Of a DNA stretch of 64,000 bases, positions 11,921 to 24,347 are shown piece by piece. The stretch is from Conchocele bisecta. Lineage: Eukaryota > Mollusca > Bivalvia > Lucinida > Thyasiridae. Position 1 is the first letter of the stretch, and each line of letters starts with the position of its first letter. The notes under the pieces are model-generated. The model was not told the origin of the DNA. It saw only the letters and a program-made list of their open reading frames with translations, and made no database searches. The stretch is from contig CM055267.1 of NCBI GenBank assembly GCA_029237695.1, forward strand, positions 9,761,043-9,825,042. The letters run 5' to 3'. Both the position numbers and the translations under genes were made by a program.

Positions 11921-12307
11921 TCACCGCTGTCCGTACGTGTTCACTCTGCAGCACGTCTTGTATCCGGAACGGCGGCCACCGAAGCTCTTAGCACCCGCAG
12001 CAGCCGCCACCGACTCGCAGGACGACGGTAGCTGGAACAGTTTTCCCACGCTCGCGTCTGCCAGGTGACAGTAGCCGCTGCCGCCGCTGCTGCTGCCGGG
12101 GTGGTCGTCGTCTGGGCGGAACAGCTTGTACGACGATACGTGCGCGAAGTAGTCTTCGCTCGTCAGTGTCACCTTTGTCGTGTCGAAGCGGACGAGACAC
12201 GCCGCGTGGTCGATAGCGGCGGCCGCGGCATGGTCGTTCAGCTCCCTCGATCCCCTGCTGCCGAGCACGTACTTCTCGAAGTGGCCGTAGTCGCCGCGCG
12301 TCTCCAT
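11921..12307 (-). CDS. 128-aa repeat-encoded protein, left copy
   Basis: An intact frame starts at an ATG eight bases inside the inner end of the inverted repeat, so its promoter must lie in the unique segment. The protein is rich in Ala, Ser, Gly and Asp. It begins METRGDYGHFEKYV, has an Ala run near residue 30, a Gly/Ser run near residue 85 and a basic C-terminus. The other copy (27123-27509) differs at only a few residues. Both remain open although the neighbouring helicase copy has decayed. Unusually, the opposite strand also has an open frame. The family is not recognised. Confidence 0.6.
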   Translation of the reverse strand: METRGDYGHFEKYVLGSRGSRELNDHAAAAAIDHAACLVRFDTTKVTLTSEDYFAHVSSYKLFRPDDDHPGSSSGGSGYCHLADASVGKLFQLPSSCESVAAAAGAKSFGGRRSGYKTCCRVNTYGQR

Positions 12308-12315
12308 CGATAGCG

Positions 12316-12464
12316 GCGTGCAACGTGCATTACCAGCTGCTGAGTTCGACTCGACTGCGACGATCTTTGTCTCGACAAGAACACCAATATGATTATCGGA
12401 ATGTTCATTTTAATGGAATGTTGTGTTGATCATATCAACTGCTCATACATATACATGATTTTCG
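12316..12464. other. Gap between repeat boundary and polymerase 3' end
   Basis: No gene was seen. The segment must hold the promoter of the left 128-codon gene on the minus strand and the 3' end of the polymerase transcript. Confidence 0.4.
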
Positions 12465-15400
12465 TCAAACAAAACTGATTGTAGTCTGCTTCAACCGTTT
12501 CGCGACCTGTGTTCCTTTATCGCCGCCGTCGTTCTTTCTCTTGACGACACGGCTTCGCTTCTTCTCGTCTTCGGATGCAGATAAAAAGTTGAACATCGTG
12601 TCGTTCAGCAGTATGCTGCTCGGCTTTGTCCATTTCGATGAACGGGCAGCATCGTCGCCTTTGATCTTTCTCGCTTCGGTCGGCGTAACAAACTTCCCGA
12701 ATTCTTCCTCTTGTACAGATGACGCAGTCTTCAAATCCAACAGATCGACGAAATGTCTGCAGGTCGTCTTTGGATAAATGACCGTCATTATTTTCACAGT
12801 TTCCATCAATACTTGTCTGGCAATCGCCTTCGAGTCCAGTTGCAACGGAAGTCCGTCTCGCTGTCGCTTGCTCAGGTAGTCCAGTGATTCGTATTTCACC
12901 GTTTTTCCATCGCTCTTAACCTTTATCACTTTGACCGATATCTTGTCGAGTCCACCCGTGTCGACCAGCTCTCCCCTGTCCTTCATTCGTGTACACAGTT
13001 GCGCTCCGGCGTCGGTCTTCTTCGAGTCTTTGGCAATGACCGTGATCTTCTTTCGAGATGCAATCTTTGTGAGATCCATACTCTCCGTCGACAGTTTACT
13101 GACGATGTCGCTCGCCAGTCTGTACGTGTTCCAGGTACAGGGGTTTTGCTGGAGCAAGTCGGCGAACATCGCGTTCTCCACGTCGTCCGTCGCCTGAAGC
13201 TTAGTTCTCTTCCGACATTCGAGTCCCCTGAGAATGTACGGCGCCGCCTTCTGGTCGTCGTCTGTGTCCATTATCCTGGCAAAGTAGTGTTTCTGCGCAA
13301 ATATGACGAACGGCAGCATCACCTTCTCGTGGTCGAGCTGACTGGGTGGGAAGTATATCGTTCGGTCGCTTCCCGTCAGATACCTGCAGTTCATTTCCTC
13401 CGTTATCTTTCTCGATACGGCGGCTGCAATCTCGCACCCTTGCTTGTAGTAGTCGCCCGAGTAGCTATCGATGCGCTCTCTGTCTGCAGTCGATATCCAG
13501 TCTCTTGCCAGCATCTCCCCGTTTCCGTACGATTCGCACAGCTGATCGGTCGTCATGTCGAGATGGTACATTACGCTGTCCGTGTTCTTCAGTACGATGC
13601 TGCCGATTCCGGCGTTGAACGACCCGTCCGCCGTCTCCACATCGTACACGTACCCGTCGTACGCGTCGTATAACACCCTCAGTTTTTTAACCGCGATCGG
13701 GTCTTTGCGTTGTTTCCCGGTGGTGTACGTTATTCGAAAGATGTCAAGCTTGTCCGTTCTGTCGTTGACTGACGTTTTATATCCCAACAATCGAAACAGT
13801 ACCGCGTACGAAGAGGCAGTCACTTGGTTCTTAGTATCGATCGTCCGACAACCGATCTTTTCGAAATCCCGTCTGCAACCATCGCTATCGTATAAACCAT
13901 CGGCGAAAGATCGTAGAACATCGGCGTTGTTGGCATTTATAATGTTTGTTGGCACGATTTTACTGCTACCCACGTAACATTCCGATTTAAATTTCTCGAC
14001 CAAGTCTCTGTTTGCTCCGTATGTGTTGCCCGCAGGTACCAGCTTATACACTCCGGAAGAATTTCTGGTGTCCAAAACGGTGCTGCCGAGAGCGAACTCC
14101 GTTTTCAAAATTGCTTGACACTTATCTAACAACGAACGATCCAAATTGTTAATGGCCCAACTATACTTCATTCCGCTTTTCGTACGGTACGATCCGCAAC
14201 TGCGTCCGAGACAAACATTCCGAACACGTAGGCCATGGGTTCGGTAATATAGCTGCCTCCGTGCCCGACCAATTTTTCGTCGGTATGCAATAGTCGCGTC
14301 CCGATGTTGCATTCGGCCGGTGTGATTATTCGGCCGGCTGGATCGAGTAAACTATGGTCTTCCGTAACATCAACGATTCCGGTATGCGTCACAACCCTGT
14401 AGATTTTCTTGCGGGTAGTGTGTCTGATGATACGTCTAACCCTACTCCATCCGCTTTTGGTCAATACGTAGATTGGTTTCTCGGGGACGTGTTGTTCCTT
14501 GTCCCTTCTCGTTCCGTCTCCATCGTGAAGTTTGAATACGCTGTACGGCGAATATCGTTTCCATAGTCGCCGTAATGAGTCTACCAGTTTCGTTCTTATA
14601 CGTTATCGGGGTGTAAGGCATTACGCTGTCTCCGTACATGGTCACACTTCCGTGCGTCCGCTCAATGTCCTTGGCCACGTTCTGAATGTTCTGTCGACCC
14701 CTGGATGTGATTGCCGCGCTGATCTTCCACTGTCCCATGTGCGGGAGCACGCCGTAGACAGAATTCGCCGATATCTTGAACGTATCGCTCATCTCCTTGA
14801 CTCTCTTGTTGTCGCTGGCGTTCGGGAATGTACCTATCAGTTTCTTGTACCTCAATCTGTTCTCCAGGATGTCTGCCCAGATCTTGCAGTACACCGACTT
14901 GACGCGTCTCGGTTTCACAAAGCACACGTAGTTGGCGGCCGCTTCGCGATCGCTCAGGCTTCGAATGTCCGTCTTCCTGTGATCGTCGCGTGCGTACAGG
15001 TTGATCACCTCGTAGTCTGAACCCTCTGCGAGGTTGTTGTCCACTATCGTTCGTCGAGACACGATCGTCTCCGGTCCGACGTTGTACGAGATTCCCAGAG
15101 TTGGATACAGCGACGAGAAGTCTACGCAGCATACGGGTCTCTCGAACTCTACTCCGGGATTGGGCAGACACACCCAGGCGCCATCGTACTTGCTCGGCGT
15201 GTCGAATTTCATAAGAACGTTGCCTTCGATCACGTTCCAGATCTGTTCGCAGAACGTGTCCTGTGCGTAATGAGAGTCTTGAAATCGGCGACGTTCTTTG
15301 CTCTCCGACAGCAGCTTGAGAAATGACCGGAACTCCTGTCGCAGTGGTCCACTGTCATCGCGGTTCAGATAAGCGGCAAAGCGGTCGACCTTGTCCTTGT

Positions 15401-17495
15401 ACTTTGCGTTGATCATTTCGTTTTCGCAATAATCCTCCACCAGCTGTCTCGCCGTGTGTGTGGACGACACGCTGCGCGACGCCAGATACCGCGAGAAGTG
15501 CAACAGCTGATCCGTTAACTGTCTCTCGTCTCCGATCACCGACGTCGTCGACGATTTCATACTCTTCCGCTTCGCGATGTTGGCCGCAGCGTACCTGCCG
15601 ACTCGTTTCGTCTTGTAGAACTCGCAGATGAGACCCTCTAGATCGTACGACTCTTCAACGGCATCGTTCAGGAATCTAAGATACAACATCAGATGTGTGA
15701 GCGTGTAGAAGTTGTGCGGACCGTGTTTCGTGTTCTTCTGTTGTGCGCTCGCGAATTGTTTCTTTAGTACGTCTATGGCCGTCACGATGTCGACGGCTTG
15801 CAGTTGGCCGAACTTCTCGTCGAAACTGAACTGCTTCAACAACGTTTTCGTCTTGATCTCGCCAGAGCTGAACTTTTCCACCACCTCCTGTGCAAGCGGG
15901 TACGTGCACGGCACACCGTACATGAAATGACGAGTTATCTGTTCGACACACAGCTTGTGACTTTCGGCTAGAGGTTTGATCTTCATGTCCTGAAGCATCC
16001 CCATCTGTCTGAATGCATAGTAGAACATGGGCACGATCAGCGTCGTCTTCTGCATGTTGAAGAACTCCGAGTGCGGAATCTTCGACGCGTACGAGCTAGT
16101 AACGAAGAACTTGTACGAGCTGAAGTCGTCGTTTACGCTGATCAGTGCCGTACACAGTAATGAATCCAGCACGTTGTACTTCATGAGCTTGCTTCTGTCG
16201 CGCGTCTCGTCGGAGTAATAGAGCAGTGGAATATCGGCATAGCTCACGTCGTCTTTGCCAACGCCCAGAGCCGACTTGGCGAGATCGTCCAGCTTTTCGT
16301 CCTTGTGACAGCGGTATAGGTCGTTCACCAGCATGCCTGGAAACAATGTGTAACTGAGTTCGAAGTGCTGGTTGTCTTCCAGGGTCGATGCGCCTTTCCT
16401 TTTCCTAGACGCTTCTAGAGACTTCTTGACGCACGCCTTGTTCAATGCGAACCCTTTCGTCTGAGACAATTCGTCGACCAGGTCGATCCCGTGTTTGTCT
16501 GCCGACTTTACGATTACCGGCAGGTCGAAGCCGATCACGTTGTAGCCGGCTAGGTAGTCTGGCTTCGTCTCCTTCACGATGTCGATGAACTTCGCGATCA
16601 GCTGCCGTTCGTCGGCCACACAATAAATATCCGTAGCAGGCAGTGCAGAGTTCTCGAAAAACTTCTTCATGTACGAAAACTCGTAGTCGTCCGGCTCGCA
16701 ACTCGCATCGCCAACCGTTATTCCGACGCAGCGGAGAACTGCAGTTCCTTCCTGGTAGACGGCACTGAGCTGTATTATCCGATCCTGGATCTTCTTACCA
16801 GCGGCGTCGACCATGATCGTTTCTATGTCGAACGACAGTGTCTTGTGCTTGTACCCAAAGTCTGTGATGTGAGAATCGTCCACGACGTTGATGTCCGCTG
16901 CACTCCCAAATACAACCGTCTCCGATTCGATATATGCCTGGCACATCAGCAGAGGTCTCGTGATGCCGTTCGTAGGCTTTCGTATAAGTCGTCCCTTGAA
17001 CTCCGGCGTGTCCAGGTGCTTCTCGTAGAGGTTGTAGCAGAACTCGTTTATGAACTTGTGACTGTTTCCGTACACACGATCGCCATTTCGAAATAACTGA
17101 AGTACGCGTCTGTTGCTCTCTTGCTCGGAGAAGTGTCCCTCTTTTCTGAATCGCATCTTTTTGTATCGTCTCGTCGCAAAGTCGTAGCTGTCGGCGTCCG
17201 CAGTGGACATTTCGTTTTCACCGTTTTCGTCTCTCACGTAGTGGCTGTACGTCTCGCCAACGACGGTAACAATATGTTTGGCGTCCTGACGAACTCTATT
17301 GCCGTCCCACTCGTAGCACTGTCGAATGGCCACGTCGGTCCGTTTGTTGTTGCACTGCGTAAGATGGTTTCTTAGTTCGCGAGGCATCTCGTTCATGTCA
17401 ACGTTGTGTCGAACGCAGTATGCAAGCAGTTCGCGGTTCGACAACGTAGTCGTCGTGATATCGTGCAAGTAGTAGCACGTTGTTTCTGTATTCAT
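12465..17495 (-). pseudogene. Family B DNA polymerase with motif-C intein, frameshifted
   Basis: This is a replicative DNA polymerase of the herpesvirus/eukaryotic family B type. The exonuclease motifs are present: Exo I FDIET (about 16820), Exo II YNVIGFD (about 16540) and Exo III YNVLDSL (about 16170). Polymerase motif A is DFSSLYP (about 15115), motif B is KISANSVYG (about 14770), and motif C is split as YGD then TDS by the intein. Without the intein the product would be about 1,328 aa, a herpesvirus-like length. The basic C-terminus ends QTTISFV, which resembles a sliding-clamp or processivity-factor binding tail. I chose the ATG at 17495 because a TATA box lies at 17547-17556, and an earlier TTG at 17543 falls at the TATA box. 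The polymerase coding is intact; both frame changes lie in the intein (about 14455 and 14205) and cancel each other, so the downstream polymerase is back in the original frame. Confidence 0.92.
13584..14627 (-). other. Intein with LAGLIDADG endonuclease in polymerase motif C
   Basis: The insertion separates YGD from TDS at the catalytic motif C, a known pol-c intein site. The first residue is Ser (SVMPYTPI, block A), and block B reads VTEDHSLL. The C-terminal block is YDVETADGSFNAGIGSIVLKN followed by the +1 Thr, so the usual penultimate His is Lys. Two LAGLIDADG-like motifs are visible: VFGMFVSD (about 14220) and FADGLYDSDG (about 13890). The length is 1,044 bases (348 codons). The segment at about 14205-14455 is in another frame, so the endonuclease and splicing domains are broken as read. 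Confidence 0.88.
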
Positions 17496-17546
17496 TGCAA
17501 CTCGAGGATTGAATAAACAATGACAATGTGGACTAGTTCGCAACCT

Positions 17547-17556
17547 TTTTATATAG
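17547..17556 (-). promoter_or_regulatory. TATA box of the DNA polymerase gene
   Basis: TATATAAAAA on the minus strand, about 55 bases before the ATG at 17495. It decides the start codon. Confidence 0.7.
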
Positions 17557-17585
17557 CAACCACGTCAATAAATAACGGTATAATA

Positions 17586-20500
17586 TCAAACAAATAATTG
17601 TGCGCGCGTTTGCCTCGAGTTCTTACGCAACACGGGAACATTCACTCGATTATCGCTGACATAAATAGGTACAGATCGTCGTCTCGTAGGCTTAACGACG
17701 ACATACTCGTCGGATACCGGAGGAAGACAACGAGTATGTTGCTTAAGCATCTCCGTTGTCCGATCATTGGAGAAGAATATGTCTCGTACTACTTCGGCGG
17801 CAGACACAGACTTCCCATTGAACAGCACGGTGTACGTGTTCGAGTCGAGTACGTCGTAGTCCGCGTTACACGGAAACACCAAACTCCGTTTCATGAACTC
17901 AAGGATGTCAGTGATCGTGTGTGTTCCACCAGCGGTGGTGGTCACGTGGTACCTCGGTGAAGCAAACTCGTTATCGGGGACTACACTCGCTTCTTGCAGC
18001 AGTCGCATGTGATTGTCGTCGAGTGCCAGTTTTGTGAATTCGAACGCCGGTCCAGTCTTGAACACGTACACGCCCAGTCTCGCAAAGTTGCGACACATGT
18101 TGAGTCGTGCTCTCAATACCACATCGGACATGTCTTCGGTAACGTACGCAGAAAACACGGACGTGGGTCCTCTATACCGGCCTTCTTCGCCATGCCCGCA
18201 AGCTCCCGCTTGTACTTCAGTACTCGCTTCGGATCCATGTCGAGTTCGTACTGGGTGTTCCATAGTTGCTCGAATGCGCGAATGACCGAGTGCGGTGCAA
18301 CGTCGGCCGACTTCTCCATCTGAAATTCGAATGCAGTGATCTGTTGTGGACGAATTCTGAATTGGAATTTGTTCGTAGATGCTTTGGCTACGGCGTCCTG
18401 CATCTTCAAGTTGTACTCGGCCATCTTCATTTCCAGTTTGAGCTTCTCGTTTTCGTCCTGCTTGTCGATCTGGCGATTCTTCACGCTCGCCAGCAGGTCT
18501 GCCTTGTACCTGTCCATGTGCTCTTTTCTACTGGCCTGTATGGAGGTCGCGGCCAGCTTGCGATCTTCCAACTCGCGCGTAAACTGCTGCTTGAACTGTT
18601 GCATGTCAATGTCGGCCCTCGCTTTGCTCTGCTGCTGGTTGTCTGAGAAGTCCTGTTTAACCCTGGTCATGTTGATCTCGTAGCTCTGTCTGTCCTGTTC
18701 CATGAGTCTGGCGAACTGTCGCTTGTTGGCCTCGATGAACAGCGCATGCTCGTCACGCAGTGTCTGCATGTCGGTAGCGAAGTGTTCGTCTCGTTCCTTC
18801 AGGCTCGTCTCGTGTTGCCGCGTTTGATCGGTCTGAAATTGACGAAACTGTTTCTCGATATAGTCGAGTCTCGCCGTCTGCTCGTGCTTGTTTTCCTGCA
18901 GTTCCTTTTTGAACTTGCGATCGCGCTCGTTCTCCATTGCCGTGTACCAGTCCATCTGTTTCTGTTTGTCGTTCTCGATTTCCGACTGCATCTTGATCAT
19001 GCTGAACTGGTGTTCGTGATTCTTGTACAGCGACTCTTTGCCCATGACGTTATGCAGTTCCGTCTTCCACTCTTCCAGTCGCAGCTTGCCCAGGCCTAGC
19101 TCGTACTGCATGTTTACCATACACGACTGGCTCTTCGCCTTGATCTCGGCGATCGCGATGGAAGACTGGATCTGGTTCAACTTTATGTCGTGATCGGCTT
19201 GAGCGGCCTGTATCTGAAATCGTATCTTATCACGTTCCACGTCGTCGCCGCCGCCGGAAGAACCTTCTCGTCTTTGTTGCTTTTCGCCGTCCTTCATGCG
19301 CAGCAGCTTTTTGTGCAGGTCGGCAATCTCTTTCACGCGATCGACGGCTTCCTGCAGAGATCGCTGCTGATCCCGCATGGACTCGGCCTGTGCCGTCACA
19401 TTTGATATCGCACTTTCGTTTCGCGACACTTGCTGTGCCGTGCTGTGAATGGTATCGCCGATCTCCTGTATGCGGGTCAACTGTTGTCCGTACCGGCTTT
19501 CCACTTGGTCGGAAACGGACCGAATTAGCGTCTTCAACTGATCATCGAGGTGGTCATTCGCCATAGCCGCCGCCGCCGCTGCTTCGTCACTCGATGGCAG
19601 TTTAGTCTCAACGGTAGGTGCCAGTGTCGCATCGTCGTTCTGTTCAGGTTCGACAGTCGTCATCGCTTCAGTAACCTGCGTGTTTCGTGGGACGACCATC
19701 TTCGTGCCACCTGGAGGTTGTACGTCAACGGGAATTTGCTGCTTTCCCTTCTTTGGCTTAGAACGGCGTCGTTTTACTGTAGGTTGTTTATCAACTGCAC
19801 GCTGCAACGGCGGCGGCGGTGCTCTTTTTGGTTGACGTTTCGCTCTGGGTTTCGTCGTCGTTTTACGGATCTTCGGTGTATGAACAATATCGATCGTTTT
19901 GCTTCGAAACGTAAACATGTACAGGACGAAAGCAGTGTCCGTCATACCGATGCGGTCACAATACCATTGCAGATACGTGCACATCTCTTTAATTGAGGTG
20001 AATCGCACTAGCACTGACTTGCCGCCACCCTTTATGGCACGGGACAGAGTGTGGAAACAAGCGTACTCGTTTGGTGCGAATTTATACGTGGCGACGTACG
20101 TACTATCGGCGACTAACTGCACCATGACGTGTCGTTGCTCGTCTTGACGAAATACGAACTCTACGTAGTTTTCCAGGATGTCGATCGACCTGCCTTCGAA
20201 ATGCGTCGGACTGCGTTCGATGGAGAAGCTGCTACCGCTCAACTGCATCGACTCCGGTAGATTCTCAACTGTTATTAGGTCCTGTATCTGCCCCCGATCG
20301 GCTGACATCTGTTGATGAACGAGGTCTGCGAAGACGACGATATCGGTAACCAGCTGCTGTCCTTCACCGAAGACGTGCGCATACGCGAGTGCTATCAGCG
20401 CATTGACGGCGCACTGACCAGGATCCGTGTTGCCGGCCACTTCTGAAACGGATAGGCGATGTGCACCGGAGTATTCCTTGACCAAAACTACGTCGTCGTC

Positions 20501-21778
20501 GCCGCTAGCAAGACTGGTTACATTCACTTGGAAACCTCTCACTGGTACGCATGTCGAGTGCAGATTTGCCTGATCGAAGCTGACAGCCAGAAGCTTCCAC
20601 TTGTCAGAGTCCGTGTCGCAAAGCCAGTGTACGTAGCTGCTCAGAACGTCGATCGACTGAAAATTCGCGATTGTGGCAGACCGAGTGTCCACGTTTCCGT
20701 GAGGGTTGAATACGTGCAGCTGTCCCTGGAATCTAAACAGAGCCAAGCTGTGACCGTATTTCGTCAGCAGTAGCCAATAGTCGTACGAGTTGAACGCGTC
20801 GGATAATCGTCCAGAGAGCTCGCTTCTATCGATGTCGTCGACTGGTTCTCCCAATGGTTTGACCAGCGAAAAAACATCGCGATACAACATGTTCGATGGA
20901 AGATGTCCCTCGTCGAGATCCGGGCATTTGAGAAACATGAATGTGCCACCGTAGGCTATTTCCTCTTCGAGATGCACGTGCTCGAGCACTGGCCTATATC
21001 GAACGAAAAATAGAGCCTGCAGATTCCACGCCAGACAGCGGCCCGTCTCGGCACCGTCCGTTAGACGTACGCTACCGACTTCCAGAACTTGCGGGTGAAC
21101 GTGTGGCATCACATTCGACCCCCTGGGAGTGCATATGGCTTCGTGGGGTTGCTCTCGGTAGCCAGTAGGATCTGGTTTCGGTTTGACTTCTGGTAACACA
21201 GACTTCGCACGGGTACCCGTAGTAATCTGCGAATCGGATAAAGGTTCCACAGGTGTGGCTGACTCTCCGTTCATATTCGGTTCAGTGCAAGTCGTCTTCA
21301 ATGGTGAAGTGTCGACGACAACGTCGTCCGTTGTTGGCTTGCTAGGCACGGGTGCTGTCTTCCCATGAGCGGTATCGTTATTCAAGTCACGTTCAGTCGC
21401 ATTTCCTATAGACTCGACATCGTGACTGTCTACCGGCTGACCACTGTCTACCGGACTGTGAAGAGATTTGTCATCACTACGTTTGTTCCTATCGTAAGCC
21501 ATTCGTACGCAGTCTTTTGAGTATTCCGCGGCAAGTCTGCGAAACATGACACAAAAGTCAGTACTAGGCAGTGCAGCTACACTGCTACTTATGCTCGTCG
21601 GTGGTTTTCTGGTGACTCTTTCGTTGTCGCGAACTGGTATGTTGCTGCTGCTGGGACGCGTGTTCTCTTCGAATTCGCGATACATGTTTTCGGCACTGTA
21701 ATCGATAGCGTCATCGTCGTGCGACAGATCGATCTGACTCATAATTTCCATAAATCGATCGAGTCGTCGTTGAGCCAT
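17586..21778 (-). pseudogene. Large tegument-like protein: two C76-like protease modules plus coiled coil
   Basis: A gene of about 1,390 codons starts at the ATG at 21778 (MAQRRLDRF). One frame change near 18170 separates the last 190 or so codons. After an acidic, Ser/Thr-rich N-terminus comes a papain-fold module with GRCLAWNLQALFF (about 21020) and YGHSLALF...NPHG (about 20720), matching the Cys and D-P-H signature of the herpesvirus UL36 deubiquitinase (peptidase C76) but with Asp changed to Asn. A second module has DPGQCAVNALIALA (about 20410) and no clear D-x-H. A basic Pro/Lys-rich linker (19750-19890) resembles a nuclear signal. A very long Gln/Glu/Lys coiled coil spans about 18350-19550. 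Size, position and domains suggest a large tegument protein analogue; the assignment is inferred from motifs. Confidence 0.7.
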
Positions 21779-21821
21779 CAAGAAGGGCTCACGCGGCGAT
21801 GATTTCGCATAAATAAATCGT

Positions 21822-24298
21822 TTACATAATGATACCGATCTGTTCCTGGGGGTCGTCCGCTTCGCGGTGCCTGATGACGGTGGTCGTCGTCGTCGTGTCA
21901 AGTTTTGGCTTCAGTAGTTTTGCGACGATCGCGCGCACGGAAATGTCGATGCCGCACAGGCGACAGTACATTTCAACGCCGTCTCGGCTGAAGGATGTCT
22001 CTCTGTCGTACACGATCTGCAGGAACGGTATTACATGGTCGCACTTAACCCTGTCCGCGTCGACCTGGTACAGCTGAATGCCGGTCTTCGTGACACTCTC
22101 CTGAACGTCGATCAGACGATTGAGACTTCGCTTCCAGCATTGCTCTAGCACATCGCGATGATGAACCAGGGCACTTTCGCCAATCTTCGAATCCAGGTTC
22201 ACGTGACGCACTGTGCCGTTGGCTTTGATGAATTCGAAGTCGGCCAATTGACGCTGACCTCTGACCAGCTGGTTCGTAGTCGTGTCATACTGTTTGCAGA
22301 AGTTCTCTCGCAAGAGTCGCTCGCGTTCCTCGTGTTTGTCGCGCTTCTTCTTCAACTCATCGACTCACTGGCCGCCGTTTGTCACGAGCTGATCTCTGAT
22401 GTTGACGAAATGTCTTGCAGTTTGCGCCATGGTGTCATTCTGAAACTGTACGTAGCCGTCTAGTTGGCGATTGACATCTTTCAGTCTATCCCTGTACACG
22501 TCGACACGCTTGTCGGATGCGTTGCGGAATTTTGCCGCCAATGACACAATCTCCTTCTTCTGCTGCGTGAGCGCCTTGATGTGCAACTCTTTGACGCTGT
22601 CGTCGACCTGCAGCTTGGCGATGACCCGCTGTGCGTCTCGCAGACGGTCCATGAACTTGGTGGCCAGGTCGAAGTATTCGGACATCTTGTCCTGCATCTG
22701 CCGCACGTCCAGTTCTGTCCTGTCTAGTTCCTGCAAGGCTGAGATGTTTGGAACGTTCCTGGACGACACGGTGGTCGATGAGAGTTCCTCTACGAATTCG
22801 TCGACGTCCATGTTGTTCTCGATGTTCAGCTCGGCGGCTCGCTCTTGGAACTCGTACAGTCCGCGAGGCAGCGTTGCCAGCTGTTTAACGGCGTGCAGTC
22901 GGAACTTGTTGAGATGCTCGCGAACCGACCTCTCCCAGTCGTCCAGCTTCGGCTTGAGTTTCTTGAAGTAACTCTCCAGACCCTCGTGTATCATTTCGTC
23001 GACAAACGTGTTGGCCGTATCCGGCGACATCTCGTTCAGAAACATGTCCATTTTCACCTCCAGGTCGTCCATTTCCGTAGAGACGCGGGACATGTATTCG
23101 CGCAAGGCGTTGGTTCGCTCAGTCACACGCGACATGCTGGACAGCGGGTTGTTCTCGTCGAACACCTGCGTCTGGGTCTTGGTCAGCGTGTGAAACAGCG
23201 GGCTGTGATCATCATTGTCGCTCGACTGTTTGCTTGCTGTTGTCCCCGCCGCCTTTCGCCGCTGCTCGTCAAGCTGGGGTTCGGTAAGGACGTAGCGCTG
23301 CAGCGACTGACATTGATAGTGCATTTCCGATAGCTGCATCACGTACAGCTCCCGGTAGAAGAGTATCTCTCCCTGAGTATTCAGCGAATAACTCGTGTTA
23401 TTTTCCACATTGAATCTCGGCTGCCGAACATCTCGAGTTTATCCTTCGTCGGCAGATGGTAGCACTCGACGTCGATGCCGTTAAAGACGATGCACACTTC
23501 AGCGAATGCCGGAATGCTGCCTCGCGTAGTGAGCATGTCTTTCAGCACGTCGTCGCGAAGAACGTGTTGCCGTGTTTGACCTTGTTCAACGTAGCCGTGT
23601 CCGTTTCGACGACCCTACGATACGGAACGGCACCGATGATCATCTGCCACTCGATGAACTGATGGAACGCACTGCGCAGTTTGTTCGCGACCGCTCCCAC
23701 GCCAGTTTCGACGATGAACTCCAAGTCTTTAGTGTATCGCAGCTTGGCGAGATCGACTATGCTGTCAAACTGGCCGACATCGCCGTACGACCCGCAGTGC
23801 AAGTTAGATAGTATTCCGGCAACGTAGCGCTCGAGTCGGTTCTTGCATATCTTGGTCTTTTTCACGCGAAGCTGATTCAGCAGTTGCTCATTCCAGATGT
23901 ACTTGACGAACTCGCACAAGTTAACGGACTTCACTCGCCGGTAGAACTCGATGTTGAAGCCCGACCACCTGCCTGCGTTACCTTCCTCCGGTATAACGAC
24001 GAAGTCGTTCAGCATCTTGTAATATACCCAGCGATTTCTGAGTAGGTGTCACAATGCGCAAATCTCTGATAAAGCTCATGTCGGTATTCTTGTCTAGGTA
24101 CGTCGCTAGAATCTCGTCGACGAGAGGTTCGAATTTCGAAGTGCCGGGCACCGAAGTGTACTGATCGCGCCGCTTTATTAGCTGCACTCTGACAGCCGGC
24201 TGATCAAATTGATTAAATAAGGCGACGTCTTCATCGTCTTCGTTTCGACCAGGTTGTCGCGAATTGTGGTCGTAAAATACGTTATTCTTGAGAGACAT
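21822..24298 (-). pseudogene. Long coiled-coil protein in several frames (portal or scaffold candidate)
   Basis: The start is the ATG at 24298 (MSLKNNVFYD). Coding continues through four frame changes near 24010, 23560, 23410 and 22370 and stops at 21822, about 825 codons in all. The first third is globular (for example FVVIPEEGNAGRWSGF). The region 22400-23230 is a long predicted coiled coil (DLEVKMDMFLNEM, DRTELDVRQMQDKM). The C-terminal part has a CRLCGI motif. Herpesvirus portal proteins also combine a globular body with a C-terminal coiled coil, but I see no specific signature, so that link is only a suggestion. A short gap separates it from the C76-like gene on the same strand. Confidence 0.6.
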
Positions 24299-24347
24299 TG
24301 TTTGTGGAGTGATACAACGACTAACAAATTTGTCGATTAAATACAAT

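Larger units (their letters stand above)
6758..12315. repeat. Large inverted repeat, left copy
   Basis: The sequence is repeated in inverted orientation at 27115-32634. The outer ends share TACTACGAAGTATCGGCTC and the inner ends share the ATG of the 128-codon gene plus CGATAGCG. Small indels, mainly in homopolymer runs and the hairpin arms, make this copy 38 bases longer. It contains the origin-like array, a broken PrimPol-helicase gene, hairpin H1, tRNA-like fragments and the 128-codon gene. The arrangement resembles the repeats bracketing the short unique segment of herpesvirus genomes. Confidence 0.95.

Noticed and set aside
17543..17543. TTG at 17543 as polymerase start
   Set aside because: It lies at the edge of the TATA box. 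The ATG at 17495 is correctly placed downstream.
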